Below, in pieces: positions 12,790 through 21,917 of a DNA stretch of 64,000 nucleotides. Within the stretch, counting starts at the first letter, position 1; every line of letters begins with the position of its first letter. Under the pieces are notes generated by a model that worked only from the letters and a program-made list of their open reading frames with translations, made no database searches and was not told the DNA's origin. The position numbers and the translations under genes were made by a program. The stretch lies in contig WSUB01000007.1 of the NCBI GenBank assembly GCA_019633425.1, positions 310,001 to 374,000 on the forward strand, written 5' to 3'. Source of the stretch: Tulasnella sp. 424. Taxonomy: Eukaryota; Basidiomycota; Agaricomycetes; Cantharellales; Tulasnellaceae.

Positions 12790-13187
12790 AACAAGAAGAA
12801 GCCGCTAAAGTTCCCGCGCCGTGGATGAGTCAGCCGAGAACAACAATGGTTTCCTGTGTGGCCACAACAGACTTCAGAGCATCCTCAGGCATCTGATTGG
12901 CTAACTTCAAGTCGATATCCAGTGCAACATGCAATTCTGGGCCCTGCGGTGTCAAGCTCGCATCCATCTACACGATGAGCACTCGACGCTTCACTGTCCT
13001 CTTAAAGATCGCCACCTCCAGACAATGCTCCCCCCGTTAACGACACTCAAGTCACCATCAGCACCACCCGCAGGCCACCTCTACTCATCCTCATTACCGC
13101 TTCTTTGCCTCAAAGGACACTCCGCCTCACCTGGTGTTTCAGACCCTTAACTACTACTCCTACTACCCGCCCACGCACAGAAGAACC
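12790..13187. promoter_or_regulatory. Divergent intergenic region, checkpoint kinase / Clp1-like A
   Basis: About 400 bases between two divergently transcribed genes, so it must hold both promoters and 5' leaders. The right half (13020-13187) is C/T- and CCACC-rich, as often seen in fungal 5' leaders. I see no clear TATA box. A GATG...ACA arrangement at about 12824 does not have the spacing of known homeodomain-pair operators. Confidence 0.4.
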
Positions 13188-14111
13188 ATGACGGCTACTT
13201 TCCACCACCCAACAACTCGCAAGTCACCGGCAACTCCACTCCGCAGACGGCCATCAGCGTTAATCGCAGCTCGTCTCTCGCAAAAGCCGTGTGCACCCCG
13301 GCCATTACCGATTCCCAATATCGCACCGATCAAGTCGGAGAAAGTCTGGGCTTGCGCGCCACAGTGCACCGGCAAGTCCCTCGAGTCCGTCTTACGGGAA
13401 ATTACCCGGCCACAAGTCCAATCCCGGTATGTACTAGTTTCATTTTCTATTAAGTCTAAGACAAATTGGAGATTGAGTATTGACCGATTAACTCTTGTGG
13501 CTTTTCAAATTCACAGATATATCCGGGGAATCCAACTTTTCGACGCTGCGAGGTCATCCGCCGCCTCCTCGCCTTCAGCCCCAATCACACAAGACAACGG
13601 CAGCGATGCCATTATGCCAACTCATATGATACGCGTTCATGACGGAAAAGGACGACGCCCTCTCCTTTTCCCCTTCCATGACCTCCACCTCGCCACCCAC
13701 TTCAGCTCAGTCTCACCCGATGCCGTTGCCGCCCCTTTCCCACAGCCAGAGGGATGGCAACATATGGTCGACATCGTCCTCCCCGCACCGGAGACTTTTG
13801 TCGTCTTCCGGGATTATGTTTATACTCGCTCCATCGATGGCCTCATGGCGAGCCTCCTCCCACTGCCGGACAACAAGGCGAAAATGCTGCAAAAGGGCGC
13901 TTCTGCTGAAGCAACCGCGCGCTTTTACGCAAGGGAATTGACCGGTGCTGAGATCATCTCTCGAGCTGCTTTGGTCCATACCGTCTACTCCAACGCTATT
14001 CGCCTCGGAATGCGTGACGAGACGTTCTGGAGATGTCTTCTTTTGGCGTGGAAGATTAGCTCGCGGGCGTTGCAGATATGGCAGGTTCAGCAGCAGCAGC
14101 AGCGGTCATGA
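13188..14111 (+). CDS. Clp1-like protein, copy A
   Basis: Resembles the Clp1 (clampless1) family of basidiomycetes, whose founding member acts downstream of the A mating-type homeodomain complex and is required for clamp-cell development. Two exons, 13188-13426 and 13517-14111, with a GTATGT...CACAG intron. The N-terminal exon ends in LESVLREITRPQVQSR; exon 2 starts YIRGIQLFDA. Landmarks are MIRVHDGKGRRPLLFPFHDL, LATHF, MVDIVLPAPETFVVFRDYVY and MASLLPLP, which match copy B downstream. No catalytic motif is visible. A short poly-Gln run (QVQQQQQRS) ends the protein. Start at 13188 has a good ACCATG context. The family link rests on remembered motif patterns (HALVLAxH, LP.PETF..L..Y.Y), so it is moderate. 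Confidence 0.6.
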   Translation: MTATFHHPTTRKSPATPLRRRPSALIAARLSQKPCAPRPLPIPNIAPIKSEKVWACAPQCTGKSLESVLREITRPQVQSRYVLVSFSIKSKTNWRLSIDRLTLVAFQIHRYIRGIQLFDAARSSAASSPSAPITQDNGSDAIMPTHMIRVHDGKGRRPLLFPFHDLHLATHFSSVSPDAVAAPFPQPEGWQHMVDIVLPAPETFVVFRDYVYTRSIDGLMASLLPLPDNKAKMLQKGASAEATARFYARELTGAEIISRAALVHTVYSNAIRLGMRDETFWRCLLLAWKISSRALQIWQVQQQQQRS

Positions 14112-15613
14112 GGAGAAGCAGCTCCGTCATCCGGTTTCATCTCGTGGCTTTTTTCCCCCTTCTTCGCCTTTGGGTTTTTCGTTCAGTCCTCGGGACCTCG
14201 TGCTTGACCTTATCTTTATTGTTCATTTTTTTGTGTATGCACCCATGACGTTGTACCATCACCATCCACTATCATCTGTTGACATCGACACAGGTTTACT
14301 ATGTACTTATGTGTATAGACACTATTGCATTAAAGTGTTTCCGTTTCATTTTGCGTGTGGGGATAAGAGGTGGTGGCAAAGCCTCGAGAGGAGATGGCGA
14401 TGTCTGCATTCAGCGCTTTTTAAAAAAGGTGCGGCTTTCGCCACTTCGGTAACCTCGGGCATTGCCGCACGAGAAGTCCTCGCCGTGAGAGAGTGTGGCA
14501 TGGATCGAAATTTCGGCCACTCCTCGAGTGGCAACTTCAGCTCACTCTCACCACCAAATGCAGCCGAAATCTCTTCCCTCGGGAACTGCAATGAAGCACA
14601 CCGCGGCGGCGGGGCTTGTCATTAATCCTTCGAAACAACGGGGTCTCCTGGCGCCTGAGCTAGACTCCTTCTCACTTCAAGCGTTCTGTCGGAGTTGCTT
14701 ACGTATGGCCGCAAAACGCCTTTGGGACACAATGGACCCACGGCGAGCCGCTCTCCCTCCGCTGTAAATCTAGATGGCACTAACGACGACCGCTGCGGCG
14801 GGGGGTAGTACAAGACCTGGGACCAGCTTAACTCCTGCCTTTATGGTATAGTCGCCTGCGACGGCTGTGGGCAGCGACGACGACGGCGGCTAGCAAGGTT
14901 GTTCAGCCTTTCTCCCTGGGAGAGCACCCTGGAAACTTCAGCAGACTATCGCGACTATCGCGATTTCACAAAGGGTCCCCCACCCTTCGCCATAGACCAG
15001 CGCCCGCTGCATCCCTCGCCCCCTCCCAACGCACGCACCCAATCCCATCGCAGCACCGTCCCCTTGGAACGTCGGGTCTCCCCGATATCGCCCATGTAGC
15101 AGTCAAACAATGGCCTTTTCCCTTTAACCTGGTTCACAAAAAATTTAACTTCCGCATCGCATTACCTTCCCCGGTTCCCTGCGGTCAACACGCATTTATC
15201 CCAACTCCCTGGACTTCATCTGATGACCGTGTCCTTGTTCTTCGGTATCCCACCTTGCGGAGAGAAGACACAGCAATTGGCGAGAGAAGAAATAAAGTGG
15301 CTTGACACATCGGGAGGCACGGATCGCGTCTAACTCTTATATACCGTCATTTCTCGCGTATCGAGATTCAAAATCCCCCACCTTGAGACCGCCCCTCCCC
15401 CCTCCCCTTCTCCTGCTCTGTGTTGAACACTCTTCGTCTGCGACTTACTCGACGACCGCCCTTCTGCCTTTCCCGACTTCGCGCCTTCCCGCCTTCCCGC
15501 GCCTCCCGATCTCTCTGCAAGTTGCAATAAACAAGTACACGCAACACGCGCCTCTGTTTACAGCAAGTTGCATTAAACAACGACAACACCGCCCTTATAT
15601 AACACACACCACC
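14112..15613. promoter_or_regulatory. Long intergenic region upstream of Clp1-like B
   Basis: 1.5 kb with no convincing gene. It holds the 3' flank of copy A and a long upstream region for copy B. Seen: small dyads near 14430-14540 (GGTGCGGC...GCCGCAC; GGCCACTCCTCGAGTGGC), a short tandem GACTATCGC repeat at 14945-14960, and TATA-like sequences at about 15335 and, closest to the gene, TTATATAA near 15595, about 20 bases before the ATG. The unusual length suggests complex control or an unseen non-coding RNA. Confidence 0.35.
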
Positions 15614-16618
15614 ATGCATCAATCAGAAGCCTTCTCGTGTCAGACTGCTGTGAGAAATCGATTTGGAACGCTGTGCAACGATGAAGGATGGCCGTGACTG
15701 ACGTTGGGGGACCTTGTTTCTGCAGACTTGCTGTGACCAGCAATGGACATCTGGAGCATTACCAGTGCCAATAATCCAGCCCATCGACATGGACGATGTC
15801 GTGGCAGTAGCTCCTGAGTTCGAGGACATGGACCTCCAGACCGTATTGGAGGAACTATCTTCCAGAGAGACCCGGTCCCGGTACGTTCAACACATCATCC
15901 CATCACCCTCCCCTCTCTCCCACCTCCTACCCTTCAAACCTGCTGACCACCTTTTTTACCCTCCTTATCTCAATTCTCCTTCACACCCCAATTTAGATTG
16001 ATCCAAGGTTTACAATTGACCGACGCCCAACGCCTATCAATCCCATCATCACCGGACTCGACAACAACCCCGTCCTTCGAATCGACCGAGGCCATCCCAC
16101 CGACCCATCTTCTGGTCGCACATGATGGCTTGAACGGACCCTCATTCGCATACCCATGTCACGCCGTCGTCCTGGCATCTCATTTCGCACTCCTGCCACC
16201 GAGTCCAGCTCCTTACCCCCAACCGGCCGGAACCATCCACCGGATGGACGTGGTTCTACCATATCCAGCTGCATTCGACTTGCTCCGAGAATACGCTTAC
16301 ACCCATTCGTCCGAAGCCTTAATATCGAGGTTACTGGGATTGGCGCCTGGTGTGCCAAGGACCTCGGAAGCAGTGTTCGAGGAGCTGCAAGACATGGAAG
16401 TCCCCGAACTAGAGGTCCGAGCAAGGATGGTTCAGGAAGTCTATGCCGATGCGACTGCTTTGGGACTCGTGGATAAGCAGTTTTGGGAGCAGATTCAGAT
16501 GGCTTCGTGTTTCGTTGCGGCCGCTTTGAACCATGCCGTTTGGAGGGATCAAATGGAGGAGCTTGGAGAACGCTTCCAACCACCGTCAGAATCCATTCCA
16601 GTCATCACCCCCTCATAA
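15614..16618 (+). CDS. Clp1-like protein, copy B
   Basis: Paralogue of the gene just upstream, same strand. Three exons: 15614-15649, 15726-15880 and 15997-16618. The middle intron position and phase match copy A exactly (both split an Arg codon after ...SR, CCCG|GTA), and the next exon opens RLIQGLQLTDA versus RYIRGIQLFDA in A. Shared blocks: LQTVLEELSSRETRSR, THLLVAHDGLNGPSFAYPCH, MDVVLPYPAAFDLLREYAY, ISRLLGLAPG, and the helical C-terminus (VYADATALGLVDKQFWEQI). Copy B lacks the long basic N-terminus of A and starts with a 12-residue exon (MHQSEAFSCQTA). Likely a nuclear/cytosolic regulator of sexual development if the Clp1 relation holds. No enzymatic motif seen. Confidence 0.6.
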
Positions 16619-16985
16619 TCCAACCCCCTCTCACCGAAAAATTCCTTTTTTCCCCCTCGATATTCACTCACGTCTATGGCGCATTTTTGCCAACGCTTCA
16701 TCCCGACTACCCACCACGAACCGGATGATATACTTATTTTCGTAACTAAATATTCTTCGTGTCTCCCGGCTTGCTATTAGCCGTACTTGATATTTCGTAC
16801 TTTGTGCTATATATAATTCCCTATTCTCGGTATATATAAACGAACGCAGGGAGAGTCGTCGGACTTTGAGAGGCGCACAGAACCAAGGATCGCTGTGGCG
16901 ATCGCCCAGCTCAATCTCGCCCACTACGATTTCTTCTCCCGATCATGCCCACGAGGCGTTCATTATAATTGCAACCCAATCTTCT
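16619..16985. other. Convergent intergenic region
   Basis: Between the 3' ends of Clp1-like B (+) and the Rsc9-like gene (-). It is AT-rich with TATATATA tracts near 16810-16845 and otherwise shows nothing recognisable; it must contain both polyadenylation regions. Confidence 0.4.
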
Positions 16986-19060
16986 TTATAAAACGAGCGG
17001 TAAAGTGCCCAGAACGCCATTCATCTCGTCGACCCACCCAACCAGACTCTCATCGGCCAACTGCAACATGGCCAACTCGCTCGCTACCCTCTCAAAAGCC
17101 CTCCTCCCGTTCCTCTCTCCGATTCGCTCGCTTTCGGCACCAGCACTCTCTTCGCCTTCTTTTACTTGAGCGTCTCTTATCTCTTTTTGAAGTTCTTGGA
17201 TCTCGCCTGTTAGAGCTGGAGGCATGGGGAAGCCGAACCGGTTTTCGTCGGAAACCGGTGGTGCGGGACCCGAGTCCGGGAAAGAGGTGCGGAATAAGAT
17301 GCGCAGGACGAGGAGGGCTGTTAGAGACGTTGACGGAGGGGACGTGGCCGGGACTGTGTAGTTGAGGACGGGATTCGGAGGTGGAGGCGGAGGTCGTTCC
17401 GTGGGATTGAGCGTAGGATGAGGATATCCAGGCGTAGGGAGCGTAATGGTTTCGGGCTGTTGAGCAGGATCTCGTCGAACAGGCGTCGGGCTCGGGAGGT
17501 GCGTGAGGGCATGCGGTTTCAGCCTCTCCAAGGGGACGCTCCCAGCTTGTCCGTACTGGCATGTCGCCCACTCGCACCCCCCGACTTCGTTCAGGTGAGT
17601 TAACAGATGGTTGTACAAATCCTCCACAGTTTGGAATGCAGGGGCGTTGCATGCTCCTCGAACCCAACGACACTTGAACGCGCCCTCCTGGAGACGACGC
17701 TTGATCCCCCGAATGATATAACGTTGTGGTGGACCAGGATCGACGATGGCTTGAGCGGTAGGGAAGACTTCCATGATCTTTTTAATAAAGTCGGCCGCAT
17801 TTGCCAGACCGCCGATGGACAAAGTTTGTTCCAAGTAGGGTGTGAAGGTGTCTCGGTAAAGAAGCCAAATGCTTCCCTGGATTTCGTCTTGTCCTGGTGC
17901 TGGGACGTACATTCGACGCAGCCTAGAAGGAAGAAAAGGGCAGGCGGGAGTCATCAGTCTGCGGTTAACCCCAAAGAAAGTACTTCACGTACCAGTCCAT
18001 ACACCGTTGAGGTTCCGGAGTATTAACCAAGTTTTGCAGCTCATCGGTAGTGAGTTGATACACAGGGACAGAAGGCTCTTGGGGTGCAGTAGCGACGGCG
18101 GCGGTCAACGGGTGTTGCCGTGGCTGTCCCACTTGCTCTGACAAAAGCAACGCGACGAGACATTTGATGGTGTTGGCCAGCTCCTTGTGATGTAGGAACG
18201 CCTTGGCCGTTAGAGGAGTGGAAAGATGGGCGAACAGGTAGTCCAAGCATGCTGCGAGGAGCGGTCCGTCGAATGTTAAAGGGAGGTAACGAATGGAGGC
18301 GTCAAGGGCTGGTGAAGTGGGAGAGATACTCGCTGAATTATGAGCATGCTGGTAAAGGGTAGCTAGTCCGCTGAGGAGGGAGATGATCAGGGAGCGGTCC
18401 TTCGTCGTGGCGACGAGTTCGGTGATTTCTTTGAGAGGGACGGTGGGTTTGTCCTTTTTTGTGCCAGGCAAGACGAGGTGCCCCGCGATTGCTTGGAAGA
18501 TTTCCGCCAAGTAGCCGATGAACTCTGCGTTGAGCGGAGTATGCGGCAATGTTTTGAGGCCGGTGAGGAGAGGCACGGTGCGTCGGTTGCCCACCAAGTA
18601 TGCTGCATTTGCTGTCTCGAGGGATGCGTTCCGGATGATCAATAGGCTTTCCAGGGCGTGCTTTCGCTTCTTCGCGGTTTCCGGTGGGATAGCCCAGACT
18701 TCTGTCAAGCTCCCTGCTCCTTCCAGAAGGTTGTCCTTGAGAGGCAGACCGCCGTTCTCGTTGACCCACCACATCGGCCACTCCATAAGCGCGTCTGTGA
18801 GCCCGAACAAGGGCTTAAGGAAGAACCGATGGCCGTGTTGAAAGGATAGATGTCCCAAACGGAATAAGGACCAGGATATTTCCTCATCTATCCCAGAGAG
18901 CAGGGCGAGAACCATCCGGTTCTTTGGGCTCTCGTCGATGTACCACTCTGCAGAATGAAAATCGTTTAGTGAAGAGTTCAGAGAGCAAGAGCTTCGGGAC
19001 TTGATCCTCACGTTCATGACCGTCGGCTACTGGGGGTCTGTATTGGACGCCTTGGCTCAT
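16986..19060 (-). CDS. RSC9: RSC/SWI-SNF subunit Rsc9-like (5' end uncertain)
   Basis: Related to Rsc9/ARID2, a subunit of the RSC (PBAF) chromatin-remodelling complex. Exons: 19012-19060 (or longer upstream), 17993-18947, 16986-17922. The middle exon is an armadillo-like helical region (ENRMVLALLSGIDEE-type start, LMEWPMWWVNENGG, TTKDRSLIISLLSGLATL). PQRCMDWLRRMYVPAPGQDE then GSIWLLYRDTF form the RFX-like segment. The C-terminal part carries two C2H2-like fingers (CRWVRGACNAP...HLLTHL; CEWATCQYG...HALTHL) and a Pro-rich stretch, then a coiled coil. Odd: the reading frame continues upstream of 19060 (HVTLLGFSRDFNLSAQAM) but hits a stop at about 19160 with no ATG; the esterase 3' flank begins right there. 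The usual N-terminal ARID-type region is not found. Confidence 0.75.
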
Positions 19061-19231
19061 GGCTTGAGCGGAAAGGTTGAAATCTCGACTGAACCCCAGC
19101 AGAGTCACGTGGTCAACGGCGCCTTCGGCGAAAACGACGCCTGCCTTCGCAGCGAATGGTTAAGAAAACGCACACCACACGATCTGTAAGGGGGTTTCAT
19201 TTCATTGCATATCAAAGCATTGTATCGAAAT

Positions 19232-21352
19232 TTAGCATTGTGTGCGGTCGACGAGCTTGACCCAAAGCAAATGGAGCGCCTTTTCTTCATCAGAATACGC
19301 CTCCGCCTTCGAGCCTGATCCGCTGTCTCCATTCTTCGCGGCCTCCAGACAAAGACGCTGCCTTGACGGACCATATTCAGGCCAGTGAGGGGAGGACTCC
19401 AGCTTGCCTGAGTTTGGATCCCCAGTCTCTACGAAGGAAAGCCAATATGCAATCAATTCCTCCGCAAAGGCGGCTTCGCTCTCGTTGAAAGCGTCAAAGA
19501 CCACGGTGCCGTTGGACCTGAGGACGGGATATCGTGTGAATTAGTAGCAAATTGCCAGTATTCTGCTGATAGATTCTCTTACCCAGTTCTGTAAGCCATC
19601 GACAGGTCAGTCTGACCGAGCCTCTCACTCTAGGCAGCTAGGTGTCTTACCGGGTACCTTTAAACATGTGCCAGTTGTCCGCGGAGTGGTGAACTTCGGC
19701 GGCTCCGCTCGTCGGTTGGTTGTATCTATACATCCAAACTTTGGAAAACGCCTTTCCAAACACAAGGTTCTACGAGCAAAAGGGCGGTCACCACCAAGCA
19801 CGCCATGGACGGACGGGGCAAAAGCCTACCGCACTGCGGAAGATACCATCTCCGCCAGCTTCTTTATAACCTAGGGAGCGCTCAGTGTACGCTTGTTCAA
19901 GCGGCTTAATGTCTTCGGGCTCAAGGAATGGCCATTGTCGATGCAAGGCCACATCCCATGTTGGTGCATCCTCAAAACTCAGGGATTCATCAGTCGTTGC
20001 ACTGCAAGTATTGAGATCAGGAGGGTTTTTTGCCACTAAGCCCGTAGTCTTACCCCACAATTACCGGAACATCGGAGAAAGCACCGGCTTGCAGCAGCTT
20101 CGTGGGGTAGTCGGGAATCAAGTCTCCATCCAAGACCGGTTTCCAGTCGTGGAGGGGCCCCAGCGTTGGGCGGTATCTTGCCGTTGATAGGAGGAGTAGT
20201 GAGTGACGTATACTGTTCGGCTTTGGGAGAAAGCCGCACCTTAGATATACTCTGTCAGCGGCCTGCGCAAGCTCGGTGGCGTTGATGCTTCTGAGCCATT
20301 GTACCTGCTCTTCAAGGGTCTGGCATTCGCATTCTACTTCCTTCAGCAGTTCTTTAAACGTATCCTGTTATTGTGCGAGCACGGTGGGTAAAATCCTTGT
20401 GGATAGAATACCAGTCCACTTGCCAGTTTCTGATCCAACTGAAAAACGGGGGTTCGGTACACACTCTGCGCGATGGCACCATGAAACAAACCCTTGTTCT
20501 TGCCCCCGAATGCCGTGAGCTGTAGCTCAACGGATGACCCACCGGCGCTTTGACCACATATGGTGACGTGTCGGGATCAGTGCGTGTCAGCATTTCCACC
20601 TAATAGCGGTGACATTCCGACGAAGACATATCTTTTCTGGGTCTCCGCCAAACTTTGAAATTTGCTGCTTGACCCACTTCAACGCTTCAATCTGATCGTA
20701 TAATCCGACATTCAAATCCGCAAGCCGACCGTCCTTGAAGTCAGGGTGCGAAAGGAAACCCAGTGCTTGGAGCCGGTAGTAGACGGAAACGATAACTACA
20801 CGGGGCCGGGAATCAATCCAGTGGTGAAAGGCCCAGTTCTTGGGAGCGCCGAATCTATTGGAAAGCGTGAGCTTAGCTAGATGTAGCCTCAGGGGGAAGT
20901 CATTTTACCTGTAGCCTCCACCCTGGCGGATTTCAGTCAGCTTGCATGGCAGATAACACAGACGACAACTCACGTGTATATATACCAGAACGGGATATTT
21001 ACTCGACTGGGTTGCATTATTTGGGACGTAAAGATCAACCTTCAGGCAGTCCTCTGAACCGGCACCCCCAGGCTCCGAGACCGCTTTGAGCTGGAGTCAG
21101 TCTTCTGATGATGACTAGTCGCAAGCCGATCATACCTGAGGCACCCTGGACAGCAAAATGCGGATACTGTGAGGCGTCGTACGTAGGTGGGTCTGAGGCA
21201 GCTGTGGCATTCACAGGCACTGGCTTGCGGAATCGGCGATCGCCTAGTGGGGGTTCTGCATACGGTATACCAAGGTAAACCGTGCATTGGCTAGTCGCTT
21301 TACGACCACGGTATTTAGCATATCCAAGATCGATTATCGGCGCCGTCTGCAT
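19232..21352 (-). CDS. Type-B carboxylesterase, copy 1
   Basis: Alpha/beta-hydrolase of the carboxylesterase/lipase type B family. Many short exons. Start MQTAPIIDLGYAKYRGRK at 21352; an in-frame upstream extension exists to 21493. Landmarks in order: TVYLGIPYAEPPLGDRRFRK, GAGSEDCLKVDLYVP (Cys pair), GGGYR oxyanion segment on a 14-nt exon, VSVYYRLQALGFLSHPD, FGGDPEK, nucleophile elbow VTICGQSAGGSSVE, DGDLIPDYP, and a C-terminal block EAAFAEELIAYWLSF with WPEYGPS. GQSAGG replaces the commoner GESAGG. No signal peptide is seen, so it may be intracellular or have an unseen first exon. The join before VTICG needs an AT-AC intron (20568-20631), and a later intron is GC-AG (20365-20423). Otherwise all junctions are canonical and the frame stays open, so I treat it as a gene. 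Confidence 0.75.
20365..20423 (-). other. GC-AG intron in esterase copy 1
   Basis: After the codons for QLDQKL the sequence reads CTG|GCAAGTGG and closes with AACAG before the next exon (DTFKELLKEVE). The twin gene has CTG|GTAAGTGG at the same place. GC-AG is a known minor class handled by the normal spliceosome. Confidence 0.7.
20568..20631 (-). other. Probable AT-AC intron, esterase copy 1
   Basis: 64 nt between GGDPEK and VTICGQSAGG. It begins ATATGTC and ends CCGACAC. Removing exactly this segment gives GGDPEKVTICGQSAGG in frame, the family consensus; no GT-AG pair does so. A branch-point-like GCTGAC/CACTGAT lies before the 3' end. The 5' end looks like GTATGT with the first G changed to A, i.e. 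a U2-type AT-AC intron rather than a U12 one. Confidence 0.6.
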
Positions 21353-21598
21353 CCCAATCGTTGGAAGAAATCGAGGAGTGTGAACGAAGGAGGAATACGG
21401 GATGACGCGATTCTCACAATCACTCGACGAGGTTTTGGCGTTAGATTGCCTACAGCATTTGGGTATAGCCCCACCCTTAGACGCCATATCCAATCACATC
21501 GACGCTTCATGTGCCCTGAGTCGGTTTCCAGCCTGAGTTTCAGCTCGCGTCCACCGAAGCTAAAAGATCTTTCCGAAAAATACTCAATCAACCCCGAA
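21353..21598. other. Upstream region of esterase copy 1
   Basis: Short region between the esterase start and the dead head of a secreted-protein gene pointing the other way. It corresponds to the longer divergent promoter 26249-26863 in the second copy but is shorter and rearranged. Confidence 0.4.
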
Positions 21599-21712
21599 TT
21601 GCGGTATATATTCACACTTGTTTCTCTGGTATTCAGCTGGGCGGCGGTGGGCGCGTCAGCTCGCAATATGAGGAAGGAACACCATTTTAGACTCAGGGAA
21701 TTCAGTTTCACG
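21599..21712 (+). pseudogene. Remnant of secreted-protein gene head
   Basis: Matches the first exon and start of intron 1 of the secreted gene at 26864: the stretch coding for a signal peptide (TLVSLVF-like; FTLVSLVFSWAAVGASARN here) is preserved, but the ATG has become TTG at 21599 and the similarity stops at about 21712. It is the right-hand end of the esterase-block duplication. Nothing downstream could complete a gene. Confidence 0.75.
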
Positions 21713-21917
21713 CCATTATGTTCATTTGATAAACCCTGATCACGACCGACCCGGCGGTCCAAATCTAGAGCCGGGTACGCTACGGAGAACATCTGCCGCT
21801 CTATAAGGCCCCGTAGATCTAGAACGAAGACCAGCATATACACCATCCTTGTGAATTAGAAAGACTTTTGACGAAATATATCAACAGCTAGATATAATTT
21901 GAGCCAGTGTTACTTCA

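Noticed and set aside
12824..12850. GATG...ACA resembling a mating-type homeodomain operator near the Clp1-like pair
   Set aside because: Spacing is 12 bases, not the 11 of the known Coprinopsis element (or 9 in Ustilago); likely chance.
20590..20620. A GT-AG intron using CTATTAG in esterase copy 1
   Set aside because: It would be far too short, would not restore the VTICG frame, and the sequence is absent from copy 2.
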